DNA from: Roseomonas xinghualingensis
GTDB taxonomy: Bacteria; Pseudomonadota; Alphaproteobacteria; Acetobacterales; Acetobacteraceae
DNA length: 64,000 nucleotides
Direction of reading: 5' to 3'
NCBI RefSeq assembly: GCF_025791835.1
Contig: NZ_JAOXLP010000016.1
Span: 1-64,000 of the forward strand
This document shows positions 26,589 to 34,340 of this stretch, piece by piece; position 1 is the stretch's first letter; each line of letters begins with the position of its first letter. The position numbers were made by a program, and so were the translations under genes. The notes below the pieces were generated by a model, which worked only from the letters and a program-made list of their open reading frames with translations, was not told the origin of the DNA and did not search any database.

Positions 26589-27137
26589 ATGAAGCCCCTG
26601 CTCGCCTTTTCCCGCGTCGTGGATGACATCAACGCGCTGCTAGGTCGCGCGGCGGACTGGATGACGCTGCTCGCCTGTCTCATCAGCGCGGGCAATGCCT
26701 TCATGCGCTACGGCATCTCCTACTCCTCCAACGCCTGGCTGGAGGTGCAGTGGTACCTCTTCGCAGGGATGGTGATGCTGGGGGCTTCCTACACCCTGTA
26801 CCGCAACGAGCATGTGCGGGTGGACATCGTCTTCGGCAATGTCTCGGAGCGAACGAGGCTGTGGATCGATGTCTTCGGAATTGTCGTCTTCCTCCTCCCG
26901 GCCATGGCCCTGCTGGCCTGGATGACCTGGCCCTTCTTCCTGGACAGCTGGCAGCGCACGGAGGGCAGCCAGAACGCGGGCGGCCTGCTGCGCTGGCCGG
27001 TGAAGCTCCTGATGCCGGTCGGCTTCTTCCTGATCACGCTGCAGGGCATTTCCGAGCTGATCAAGCGCATTGCCCTGCTCCGCGGCCTGCGGCCGGCAAG
27101 CGAGGCGGTCGTCAACTACGAGCGCCCATTGCAGTGA
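26589..27137 (+). CDS. TRAP transporter small permease (DctQ)
   Basis: A 182-residue protein with four membrane helices (about 20-40, 55-75, 95-115 and 140-160), as for the DctQ subunit. It pairs with the large permease and the binding protein to drive Na+-coupled uptake. The Trp-rich motif WLEVQWYLFAGMVMLGASYT in the second helix is typical, followed by RNEHVRVDI. The ATG lies 27 bp after the binding-protein gene. Confidence 0.88.
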   Translation: MKPLLAFSRVVDDINALLGRAADWMTLLACLISAGNAFMRYGISYSSNAWLEVQWYLFAGMVMLGASYTLYRNEHVRVDIVFGNVSERTRLWIDVFGIVVFLLPAMALLAWMTWPFFLDSWQRTEGSQNAGGLLRWPVKLLMPVGFFLITLQGISELIKRIALLRGLRPASEAVVNYERPLQ

Positions 27138-27180
27138 ACCACCAGACGAACCGACACATGAAGGGCGGACAGGACTTCGC

Positions 27181-28587
27181 ATGACCTTGGACGTGATGCC
27201 CCCGCTGATGTTCGGCGGGCTGGTGGTGTTCCTGCTGATCGGCTTCCCCGTGGCCTTCTCCCTGGCCGCGGTGGGGCTGTTCTTCGGATTCATCTCGATC
27301 GAACTGGGCTTCTTCACGACGGCCTATCTCGGCAACCTGCCACTGCGGGTCTTCGGCATCCTGTCGAACGATCTGCTGCTCTCCATCCCCTTCTTCACCC
27401 TGATGGGCGCCATCCTTGAGCGCTGCGGGCTGGCGGAGGACCTGCTGGAAGGTACGGGGCAGCTCTTCGGCAAGGTGCCGGGCGGCCTGGCCTATGCCGT
27501 GATCCTGGTAGGCGCGGTGCTGGGCGCCATCACCGGTACGGTGGCGGCTTCGGTGATCGCCATGGGCATGATCTCCCTGCCCATCATGATCCGCTACGGC
27601 TACGACATGCGGATCGCCACGGGCGTGATCGCGGCATCAGGCACCATCACGCAGCTGATCCCGCCCAGCCTCGTGCTGATCGTGCTGGGCGACCAGCTCG
27701 GCCGCTCGGTGGGCGATATGTATGCGGGCGCGATCGGCCCCTCGATCCTGCAGATCATCCTGTTCATCCTGTTCATCGCGGGCGTCTCGATCTTCGCGCC
27801 CCACAAGGTGCCTGCCCTGCCGCCCGAGGCGCTGGGCGTGCGCGGCTGGCCGCTCTACTGGCGCGTGGCGAAGGGCATGGTGCCCTCCATCGTGCTGATC
27901 TTTCTGGTGCTCGGCACGATCTTCATGGGGCTGGCGACGCCGACGGAAGCCGGCGCCATGGGCACCGTGGGCGCGATCCTTCTGGCCATGATCAATGGCC
28001 GCTATTCCTGGAAGCTGCTGCGCGAGGCGATGGGCAACACGATGCGGATCACCGCCATGGTGATCTTCATCCTCATCGGCGCCACCGTCTTCTCCCTGGT
28101 GTTCCAGGGCGTGGACGGCGGAATCTGGCTGGAGCACCTGATGTCCCACCTGCCGGGCGGGCAGGTCGGCTTCCTGGTCTTCGTCAATATCTTCGTCTTC
28201 TTCCTGGCCTTCTTCCTCGACTTCTTCGAGATCGCCTTCATCATCGTGCCGCTGCTGGCGCCCGTGGCGGCCAAGCTGGACATCGACCTGGTGTGGTTCG
28301 GCGTGCTGCTCTGCATCAACCTGCAGACCAGCTTCATGCACCCGCCCTTCGGCTTCGCGCTGTTCTACCTGCGCGGCATCGCGCCGAAGAGCGTGCTGTC
28401 ACGCGACATCTACTGGGGAGCCGTGCCCTGGCTGGTGCTGCAGATCCTGCTGGTCGCCGTGGTGATCCTCTGGCCGGAAAGCGTGACCTACTGGATCGAC
28501 AAGGGCACGGGTGTGGACCCCGCCAGCGTCCGCATCGAGGTGCCGATGCCGGATATGGGAGAACCACCGCCCATCACCTTCGACTGA
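27181..28587 (+). CDS. TRAP transporter large permease (DctM)
   Basis: A 468-residue membrane protein with about 12-13 helices, the ion-translocating DctM subunit. Motifs seen: LLSIPFFTLMGAILERCGLAEDL, GAVLGAITGTVAASVIAMG and ATPTEAGAMGTVGAI. The frame is open 111 bp further upstream, but ATG 27181 begins at the first helix and respects the dctQ stop. It ends 2 bp before a small GTPase gene, so the latter may be on the same transcript. Confidence 0.92.
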   Translation: MTLDVMPPLMFGGLVVFLLIGFPVAFSLAAVGLFFGFISIELGFFTTAYLGNLPLRVFGILSNDLLLSIPFFTLMGAILERCGLAEDLLEGTGQLFGKVPGGLAYAVILVGAVLGAITGTVAASVIAMGMISLPIMIRYGYDMRIATGVIAASGTITQLIPPSLVLIVLGDQLGRSVGDMYAGAIGPSILQIILFILFIAGVSIFAPHKVPALPPEALGVRGWPLYWRVAKGMVPSIVLIFLVLGTIFMGLATPTEAGAMGTVGAILLAMINGRYSWKLLREAMGNTMRITAMVIFILIGATVFSLVFQGVDGGIWLEHLMSHLPGGQVGFLVFVNIFVFFLAFFLDFFEIAFIIVPLLAPVAAKLDIDLVWFGVLLCINLQTSFMHPPFGFALFYLRGIAPKSVLSRDIYWGAVPWLVLQILLVAVVILWPESVTYWIDKGTGVDPASVRIEVPMPDMGEPPPITFD

Positions 28588-28589
28588 GG

Positions 28590-29252
28590 ATGATGGATTT
28601 CCTGCAGAGGGCCTGGGGGGCGCTTCGCGGCGCCATCCCGGGCCTTTTCCGTTCACGGATGGCGGCCCCGGACTGGACGGCCGATCGGGCGCGCATCCTG
28701 CTGGTCGGGCCCAGCGGCGCGGGGAAGAGCACGCTGGTGAACGCTCTCCTGGGGGAGGGCACCGCCGAAGCAGGCTCTGGCGCGCCGGTGACGCGCGGCA
28801 CCACATGGTACGGGCGGAATTCCGCCCTGCCGGTCGCGCTGGGTGATACGCGCGGGCTGGAATCGGTGGCGAGCGCCGATCAGGTGGCAGCTCTGGAGGC
28901 GGCGCTCTCCGCCCTCGCGGCCGGGCGGCGGCCACATCTCGTCTGGCTGGTGATCAATGCCGAAGGCGGGCGGGCCTTTAGCGGCGCGGGCACGCTGGGC
29001 GCGCTGGCGGCATCGCTGCGGCAGGCCGGAATCCCCTTCCTCGTCGTGCTCACCCATGCGGAGCCGGGCGAGAAGGCCCATGCGGAGCTGCGCACGCGCA
29101 TCGCGGCAGTGATGGGGGATGTGCCGATCGCCGCGGTGAACACGCTTCCCCTGATGGGGGAGGACGGCGCGGTCCTGCTTCCCGTCCATGGGGTCGAAGC
29201 GCTCTGGCGGGCCTCCCTGCCCTTCCTTCCAGCCCTGGCCGTCCGTCCATGA
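28590..29252 (+). CDS. Small Era/dynamin-like GTPase
   Basis: A 220-residue P-loop GTPase. G1 GPSGAGKS at 40-47 and G3 DTRG at 86-89 are present. The G4 is atypical, VVLTHAEPG where NKxD/TKxD is expected, so nucleotide specificity may be altered. No membrane helix, though an amphipathic N-terminus (FLQRAWGALRGAIPGLFRS) may touch a membrane. It starts 2 bp after dctM and could be read through from the TRAP operon, but its closest relative in the window is the larger GTPase at 30389-31819. The double ATG makes the exact start ambiguous by one codon. Function unknown. Confidence 0.75.
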   Translation: MMDFLQRAWGALRGAIPGLFRSRMAAPDWTADRARILLVGPSGAGKSTLVNALLGEGTAEAGSGAPVTRGTTWYGRNSALPVALGDTRGLESVASADQVAALEAALSALAAGRRPHLVWLVINAEGGRAFSGAGTLGALAASLRQAGIPFLVVLTHAEPGEKAHAELRTRIAAVMGDVPIAAVNTLPLMGEDGAVLLPVHGVEALWRASLPFLPALAVRP

Positions 29253-29269
29253 CCTCCGGGGTCATGGAC
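29245..29269 (+). terminator. Hairpin overlapping the GTPase stop codon
   Basis: GTCCATGACC / GGTCATGGAC, a 10-bp perfect stem with a TCCGG loop. The stop codon at 29250-29252 lies inside the left arm. No T-run. It is likely a terminator or 3'-end stabiliser of the TRAP/GTPase transcript; an operator for the next gene is the alternative. Confidence 0.5.
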
Positions 29270-29319
29270 CCGCCTCTCCCGGCGGATCAGCCTACGGTGG
29301 TCCTGCAAGGAGATGCCCC

Positions 29320-29709
29320 ATGCCCGCCTATGCCGCCGCCCATCTTCGCCAAGTCTCGATGGGCCCCGAGATCACCGAATACCTCCGGCGCATCGATGAC
29401 ACACTCCGCCCCCATGGCGGCCGCTTCCTGATCCATGGTGGCGCGGTGGAGGTGAAGGAGGGCGACTGGACCGGCGACCTCATCGTGATCGAGTTCCCCG
29501 ATCTCGACCGGGCACGCGCCTGGTACGCCTCGCCCGAATACCAGGCCATCCTGCCGCTGCGGACAGGAAAGGCGACGGGCGAGGTCGTCCTCCTGGGCGG
29601 CGTCCCCGAGGGCCACCGGGCCATGGACGTGCTGGCGGATCAGCCCCCCACCGTGCTCCGGAAGGGCAGCAGCAGCAGCTCCCACCAGGCCATATGGGCT
29701 ACACCGTAG
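29320..29709 (+). CDS. DUF1330 family protein
   Basis: A 129-residue protein with a DUF1330 ferredoxin-like domain in about 1-100: GRFLIHGGAVEVKEGDW, VIEFPDLDRARAWYASPEYQ. Many are small dimeric alpha/beta-barrel proteins of unknown role. AAGGAG lies 7-8 bases before ATG 29320. The last 30 residues (Ser-rich SSSSS near the end) go beyond the usual domain and overlap 70 bp of the opposite gene's 3' end. Either the tail is recently acquired or an ancestral stop was lost. Confidence 0.78.
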   Translation: MPAYAAAHLRQVSMGPEITEYLRRIDDTLRPHGGRFLIHGGAVEVKEGDWTGDLIVIEFPDLDRARAWYASPEYQAILPLRTGKATGEVVLLGGVPEGHRAMDVLADQPPTVLRKGSSSSSHQAIWATP

Positions 29710-30368
29710 AGGCCCGCCTTCCACATCAGCGCGGACCGGAAGCCGAACATCACCACCAGCATCGGCAGGAGGCCGAGTGCTGCGGTCCAGAGCAGCTCCC
29801 GCCGCACCGGCCGGGCCAGCGCATCCGCCAGGGCCAGCGCCACGCGATCGCGGTCATCCTGGTAGATCACCCGCGCCAGCCGGATGCCGAGGCGGGGGAC
29901 GAGCGAGGCTGCATGGGCGATCTCGGTCATCTTCGCCTCCAGCAGGGTGATGGCGTGGCGCGCCAGCACGAAGAGGGCGAATCGGAACACCGGCGCGCCG
30001 CGCAGCAGCACCAGCGCCCGGACCAGAGGCCAGGCGGAGACGACCCCCTTGGCGAAATGTACGAGGTACCAGAACAGCACCACGCAGGCCGCGGACAGGG
30101 CCCAGGTGAGGCTGGGCAGATAGGGCGCGATGAAGGCGAGGGCGAAGAAGATCGCCGTCACCACGATGGCGATCAGCGCCTCCTCGGCAATGTAGCGGAA
30201 CATCGCATTGCCGATGAAGGCCTCCACCACCGGCTCCAGCTCGCCCGCCAGCTCCGCCTCGCTGCCCGCAAGCAGGGCCGCGATGAGAGAGGCGCTGTCG
30301 CTGTCCGGCGATGCCTGCGCGAGGCGATGCACTTCCGGCAAGGCGCGTGGTTGTCTGAAGAGGCCCAT
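29640..30368 (-). CDS. Integral membrane protein of unknown function
   Basis: A 242-residue protein with hydrophobic helices at about 60-80 (ALIAIVVTAIFFALAFIAPY), 85-105, 120-140 and 200-215. It has no recognised domain. It is divergent from the large GTPase gene, with only 20 bp between their starts, so the two probably share a regulatory region. A membrane partner of the GTPase is a reasonable guess. Its 3' end overlaps the DUF1330 gene on the other strand. Confidence 0.6.
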   Translation of the reverse strand: MGLFRQPRALPEVHRLAQASPDSDSASLIAALLAGSEAELAGELEPVVEAFIGNAMFRYIAEEALIAIVVTAIFFALAFIAPYLPSLTWALSAACVVLFWYLVHFAKGVVSAWPLVRALVLLRGAPVFRFALFVLARHAITLLEAKMTEIAHAASLVPRLGIRLARVIYQDDRDRVALALADALARPVRRELLWTAALGLLPMLVVMFGFRSALMWKAGLYGVAHMAWWELLLLPFRSTVGG

Positions 30369-30388
30369 GCTGGGCAGAGTCGTCCCCG

Positions 30389-31819
30389 ATGTTCCGCAAG
30401 ACCGTCAAGCCTGATCCGATCGAGATGGCACTGGATTACGCCCGGCAGGCCGTCGCCGGGGGCGATCCCCTGCCGCTCCTGCTCCTTTGCACCAAGGGGG
30501 AGCGGGCGGAGATCGCGGCGGCGGCGAAGCTGGAGGAAACCGATCCCCTGGCCCTCGCCAGGGCCCTGCGACCCCTGCTGGTCGAGGGAGTGGATGTGGC
30601 GCCGGGCCTGCCCGCGCTGCTGACGGCGCTGCGGGTGCAGAAGCTTTCGGCCCTGGGGGACAAGGCGGCGGTGGTGCGCGGCTTCACCCGCCCGGCACGC
30701 AGGCGCGGCACCTGGCTGGGCCGGCTGCTCGGCCGCGGCGCGACGTTGCTGGACGAGGCGGTGTCCGCGGTGCCGGGGGTGGAGGATCGCCTGGCCGGGA
30801 TGCAGCGCTGCAACGTGCTGCTCGCCGGCCGCTCGGGATCGGGCAAGAGCACGCTGGTGAACGCCGTCTTCGGGCGGGTGGTGGCGGAGACGGGGGAAGG
30901 CGCGCCGGTCTCCAGCGCCGCTGTCTGGTACCGCCATCCCTGCGCGCCGCTGCATCTGGCCGATACGCGGGGATTGGAACCTGGCGCCTACCAGGAGACG
31001 CGGGGAGCGGTGGAGGCCGAGCTCGCGCGGCTGGCGACGCTGCCCGAGGAGGAGCGGCTGCACATCGCCTGGCTGTGCATCGACGCGGCCGGGGAGCGGG
31101 TGGAGCCGGCGGACCAGGACTTGGCACGGCTGCTGGCCGCGCATGGCGTGCCCGTGATCGTGGTGCTGACCAAGGCCTGGGGCGAGGACCGGCTTTCCGA
31201 GCCAACGAAGGCGCTGATCCGCGAGGCGCGGGCCGTGCTGCGCGTGGTGGCGGCGCCCCGCCTCTTCCCTGGCGGCGCGCGGGTGGAGGCGCGCGGGCTG
31301 GAGGCGCTGGTGAAGGCGACGGTGGATGCCCTGCCGGAAGGGCGGCGCGCGGCTGCGGCGGCGGCCAATCTCGTGGCACTGGCCCCGAAGATCGCGGAAG
31401 CGGAAGAGGCCATCGCTATGCATGCGAAGATCGCCGCCGCCATGGCCGCCACGCCCATTCCCTTCGCCGATGTGGCGCTGCTCTTCGGCGTGCAGGCGAA
31501 GATGATCGTGGACGTGACCGTGCGGATGGGCACGCCCGCCGAGGAGATGCCGCTGAAGGCCGTGGCCGCCGCCTTACTGGGCCCGGCGGCGGCAGGGATC
31601 GGCGGGCGCGTGGCGGCGCGGGCCTTCGGCACATTGCTGAAATTCATCCCAGGAATCGGCACCGTGGCCGGCGGGGCGGTGAATGCCGCCGTGGCCTTCG
31701 GGCTGACCACGGCGTTGGGGCAAGCCTATCTCGCCTTCCTCAAGGACCGCTGGGCGATGCTGCAACACCCGCCGAGCCTGCAGGAGGTGGTGGCCTTCCT
31801 GGGGCGCTTCCGGGGCTAG
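30389..31819 (+). CDS. GTPase with DUF697-like C-terminus
   Basis: A 476-residue protein. Residues 1-125 form a helical N-terminal region. The GTPase domain has G1 GRSGSGKS at 147-154, G3 DTRG at 192-195 and G4 VVLTKAWGED near 265-275. The C-terminal 140 residues are hydrophobic and Gly/Ala-rich (AAAGIGGRVAARAFGTLLKF, then GTVAGGAVNAAVAFGLTTAL), as in DUF697/YcjF-like tails that touch membranes. Possible relatives are dynamin-like or YcjX/F stress proteins. It shares its P-loop style and DTRGLE motif with the smaller GTPase 1.1 kb upstream. Confidence 0.8.
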   Translation: MFRKTVKPDPIEMALDYARQAVAGGDPLPLLLLCTKGERAEIAAAAKLEETDPLALARALRPLLVEGVDVAPGLPALLTALRVQKLSALGDKAAVVRGFTRPARRRGTWLGRLLGRGATLLDEAVSAVPGVEDRLAGMQRCNVLLAGRSGSGKSTLVNAVFGRVVAETGEGAPVSSAAVWYRHPCAPLHLADTRGLEPGAYQETRGAVEAELARLATLPEEERLHIAWLCIDAAGERVEPADQDLARLLAAHGVPVIVVLTKAWGEDRLSEPTKALIREARAVLRVVAAPRLFPGGARVEARGLEALVKATVDALPEGRRAAAAAANLVALAPKIAEAEEAIAMHAKIAAAMAATPIPFADVALLFGVQAKMIVDVTVRMGTPAEEMPLKAVAAALLGPAAAGIGGRVAARAFGTLLKFIPGIGTVAGGAVNAAVAFGLTTALGQAYLAFLKDRWAMLQHPPSLQEVVAFLGRFRG

Positions 31820-31841
31820 CGCGACCTGCGCGCCGGGATCA

Positions 31842-31856
31842 TGTTGCGACGCAACA
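31842..31856. promoter_or_regulatory. 15-bp palindrome before the dehydrogenase
   Basis: TGTTGCG-A-CGCAACA, perfect dyad around a single base. It lies 19 bp upstream of the TTG start of the 2-hydroxyacid dehydrogenase, where a repressor would block initiation. Candidate operator; regulator unknown. Confidence 0.5.
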
Positions 31857-31875
31857 ACCAGCCGGAAGACTTGCC

Positions 31876-32820
31876 TTGAAGCCCGTGATTCTGATGTCGC
31901 CGCGCCTGCCCGCAGCTTTCGCGGCGCGGCTCCAGGAACGCTACACCCTGATCGGTCCCATCGCGGGGATCGAACCCTCCGCGCTCCCCCCGGAGGCGCG
32001 CGAGGCGAAGGCGCTGATCACCCTTGGCAACCATCGCACCGACGACGCGCTGATGGCGGCCCTGCCCTCCCTCGGCCTCATCCTCTGCTACGGCACGGGC
32101 TTCGAAGGCGTGGATCTGGGCGCCGCCGGCCGGCACGGCCTGGTGGTGACGAATGCAGGCGATGCGAATGCCGAGGCGGTGGCGGAATTCGCCATGGGGC
32201 TGGTGCTCGCCACGGGACGCAAGGTCGTGGAAGGCGACCGCTACATCCGCGCGGGCCGCTGGAGCGGCAATGCGATGGAGCGCCTGCCGCTGGTGCCCGG
32301 GCTGTTCGGCAAGCGCATCGGCATTTACGGCCTGGGCGAGATCGGCAAGCGCATCGCGACGCGCGCGGCCGCCTTCGGCATGAGCATCGGCTATTACAAC
32401 CGGCGTGCCGTCGCGGATCTTCCCTACGCCTACCATGCCTCGCTGGAAGAACTGGCGCGCTGGTCCGATGTGCTGATGGTGGCGGTCCGCGCTTCGGCGG
32501 AAACCCGCCACGCAGTGGATGCCCGTATCCTGGAGGCCCTCGGCCCGCAGGGGCTTGTGGTGAACATCTCGCGCGGCAGCGTGGTGGACACCGAGGCGCT
32601 GTGCGACGCGCTGGAGCGCCGCGTGATCGCGGGCGCCGCCCTCGACGTGTTCGAGAACGAGCCCGAAGTGCCGGAACGCCTGCGCGCGCAGGAGAATGCC
32701 GTGCTGACGCCGCATATCGCCGCATACGCGGCATCCGCCCAATCCGCGCAGCAGCAATTGGTGATGGCCAATCTCGAAGCCTTCTTCGCCGGCCGTCCGC
32801 TTTCCAGCCGCGTCAACTGA
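31876..32820 (+). CDS. D-isomer-specific 2-hydroxyacid dehydrogenase
   Basis: A 314-residue NAD(P)H-dependent oxidoreductase interconverting a 2-oxoacid and its D-2-hydroxyacid. The Rossmann motif is GIYGLGEIGKRIATRAAAFG near 150. The catalytic Arg lies in VAVRASAET, the Glu in ENEPEVP and the His in TPHIAAYA, so the catalytic set is intact. Substrate (glyoxylate, hydroxypyruvate or other) cannot be assigned. Start is TTG 31876 (KPVILMS follows); an ATG six codons later is possible. It follows a palindrome and precedes a strong bidirectional hairpin. Confidence 0.87.
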   Translation: MKPVILMSPRLPAAFAARLQERYTLIGPIAGIEPSALPPEAREAKALITLGNHRTDDALMAALPSLGLILCYGTGFEGVDLGAAGRHGLVVTNAGDANAEAVAEFAMGLVLATGRKVVEGDRYIRAGRWSGNAMERLPLVPGLFGKRIGIYGLGEIGKRIATRAAAFGMSIGYYNRRAVADLPYAYHASLEELARWSDVLMVAVRASAETRHAVDARILEALGPQGLVVNISRGSVVDTEALCDALERRVIAGAALDVFENEPEVPERLRAQENAVLTPHIAAYAASAQSAQQQLVMANLEAFFAGRPLSSRVN

Positions 32821-32825
32821 ACGCG

Positions 32826-32852
32826 GGTCCGGGAGGCTTTGCCTCCCGGGCC
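32826..32852. terminator. Bidirectional terminator hairpin
   Basis: Core stem CCGGGAGGC-TTT-GCCTCCCGG (9 bp perfect), extended to 12 bp by a G-T wobble and two G-C pairs. It fills the 36-bp gap between two convergent genes, so it can stop transcripts from both strands. Confidence 0.7.
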
Positions 32853-32856
32853 GGTA

Positions 32857-33663
32857 TCAGGTGCCGACGCGGAGTGCCGCGCCCATCTTCCGGAGACAGG
32901 CGACGGTGGAGAGCGCGGTGATGCGCCCCGTCTTCGGGTTCTCGCTCGGGATGTTCTCGATGGTCATGGAGAAGCTCGCCGAGTCCGCATCCACCTGGAT
33001 GGAGTGGGTGTTGCGGGTGAGCGCCGGGTCCGCCCAGATCTCCAGCTCCGTGCGATCCGGTCCGATGCCGGCAAGCGACAGCGCGACCGCGACGTTGAGA
33101 TTCGCCGGGAAGCCGATCGCCGCCTCGCGCGGCGTGCCCTTGAAGATGCGCAGCGGCTCGCGGATCTCCTCGATGGAGATGTTGTTCTCGACGAGATAGG
33201 GCGCGCCGAGAAGCCCGCGCACCGGCTTGCGCGTCACCATGCGCACGGAATGGATGGTGCCTTCCGCCGCGGCCACCACGGCATCGAGGCCAAGCAGCGC
33301 GCCGGTGGGCACGGTGATCTGGCCGCCATGCTCGCGGGCGAGGTCGATCAGATGCTCCGCCCGCAGCAGCGCGCCGGCACTCAGCACCACCGCGCCCTTG
33401 CCGGCGCGCAGGAAGGGCCCGACGATCGCGGGCAGCAAGGCAGCCGGGGCGGCTTCCACCACGATGTCGGCCAGCGGCTCCAGCTCCTCCACCGGCACCA
33501 CCGGCACGGGGCGCGGCAGGCGGGCCTTGGCGGCCTCCACATCGCGTGCCGAAACGGCGGCGAGGATGCAGCCGGGGATGCCGGCCTCCAGCGCCGTCAC
33601 CACGGCCATCCCGACCGCGCCCAGCCCGGCGACGGCCACCCGTAGGGGCGGTCTGCTGCTCAT
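32857..33663 (-). CDS. L-aspartate dehydrogenase-like protein
   Basis: A 268-residue NAD(P)-dependent dehydrogenase. The Rossmann site is VAVAGLGAVGMAVVTAL near residue 10. The aspartate dehydrogenase domain has TGALLGLDAVVAAA, FPANLNVAVALSLAG and a C-terminal NPKTGRI. Family members convert L-aspartate to oxaloacetate or iminoaspartate; some serve NAD synthesis, others catabolism. ATG 33663 is preceded by GGAAG at the right distance; longer frames reach 33783 but lack this. No nadA/nadC genes are adjacent, so a catabolic role is at least as likely. Confidence 0.82.
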   Translation of the reverse strand: MSSRPPLRVAVAGLGAVGMAVVTALEAGIPGCILAAVSARDVEAAKARLPRPVPVVPVEELEPLADIVVEAAPAALLPAIVGPFLRAGKGAVVLSAGALLRAEHLIDLAREHGGQITVPTGALLGLDAVVAAAEGTIHSVRMVTRKPVRGLLGAPYLVENNISIEEIREPLRIFKGTPREAAIGFPANLNVAVALSLAGIGPDRTELEIWADPALTRNTHSIQVDADSASFSMTIENIPSENPKTGRITALSTVACLRKMGAALRVGT

Positions 33664-33690
33664 GAAGCTTCCTTTCGTCAGATCCGCGGG

Positions 33691-33723
33691 CAGGCAATGC
33701 ACGGCCAGCGGTGGGATTGCCTG
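33691..33723. promoter_or_regulatory. 8-bp inverted repeat upstream of aspartate dehydrogenase
   Basis: CAGGCAAT and ATTGCCTG, perfect, separated by 17 bases, 28-60 bp upstream of the minus-strand ATG at 33663. Its arms are spaced like a dimeric regulator site. Candidate operator. Confidence 0.4.
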
Positions 33724-33763
33724 AACTTGCCTCTTACGCTCCGCCATGTGGCCAGCAGATGCC

Positions 33764-33779
33764 GGGCCATGCATGGCCC
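33764..33779. promoter_or_regulatory. 16-bp perfect palindrome
   Basis: GGGCCATGCATGGCCC, gapless dyad, in the 287-bp region between the divergent aspartate dehydrogenase and response-regulator genes. No gene covers it. Candidate protein-binding site. Confidence 0.42.
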
Positions 33780-33888
33780 ACATCCCGGCGTCCTGGGGAT
33801 GCCAACGGCTTTCCCTAAAAATTCTGCCGGATCAAGGGCATGAAACCGGCTCGCCCCCATTCTTCGCTGTGCCCACGCAATTTGCGCC

Positions 33889-33913
33889 TGAACGTTTTTA
33901 TTGCCGAGGCGTT
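33889..33913 (+). promoter_or_regulatory. Possible EcfG-type general stress promoter
   Basis: TGAAC-N16-CGTT matches the alphaproteobacterial EcfG consensus GGAAC-N16/17-CGTT except for the first G. It ends 37 bp before ATG 33951 of a single-domain receiver gene, a plausible promoter distance. Confidence 0.35.
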
Positions 33914-33950
33914 AACCCAGGCAAGTAACCTGGTGGAATTGGAGCGGCCC

Positions 33951-34337
33951 ATGCCTGGCGTCGTGGTGCTGGAAGATGACGAGTTGGTGCGGGAGGTCCT
34001 GACCGACATTATCGAGGCCGAGGGTTTTACGGTTCGCCCGGCCGCGACAGTTGGTGATGCGATCGCGCAGATTGATTCGATGCCTCGCTGCGAACTCCTG
34101 CTCACCGACATCGATCTTGGCCCTGGCCCGAGCGGCTTCGATGCCGCCAAGGTCGTTCAGGAACGCCATCCTTGCCTGCCGGTCATCTATCTGACCGGCC
34201 GCCCGGATCATGCCAATGACCGGCATTTCGGGCCGAGGGAGCGTTTCCTGCGTAAGCCGTTCCGCACGCCGGAGCTGGTGGATGCGATGCGGAGTCTTGG
34301 CGTGCACCCGCCGGCCCAGAGTTACGCGGCGGATTGA
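33951..34337 (+). CDS. Single-domain response regulator
   Basis: A 128-residue stand-alone receiver. Acidic pocket E8/D9/D10 in VLEDDE, acceptor D53 in LLLTDIDLG, Thr in VIYLTG and Lys in FLRKPFR. No output domain, so it acts through protein contacts, a CheY/Spo0F-like or phosphate-sink role. No kinase gene is adjacent. ATG 33951 has GGAG six bases ahead; the open frame upstream to 33840 lacks domain sequence. A stress-type promoter is possible. Confidence 0.88.
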   Translation: MPGVVVLEDDELVREVLTDIIEAEGFTVRPAATVGDAIAQIDSMPRCELLLTDIDLGPGPSGFDAAKVVQERHPCLPVIYLTGRPDHANDRHFGPRERFLRKPFRTPELVDAMRSLGVHPPAQSYAAD

Positions 34338-34340
34338 TCC

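Noticed and set aside
33764..33779. The 16-bp palindrome as a terminator
   Set aside because: It is gapless, far from both divergent starts, and follows no gene end; an operator role fits better.
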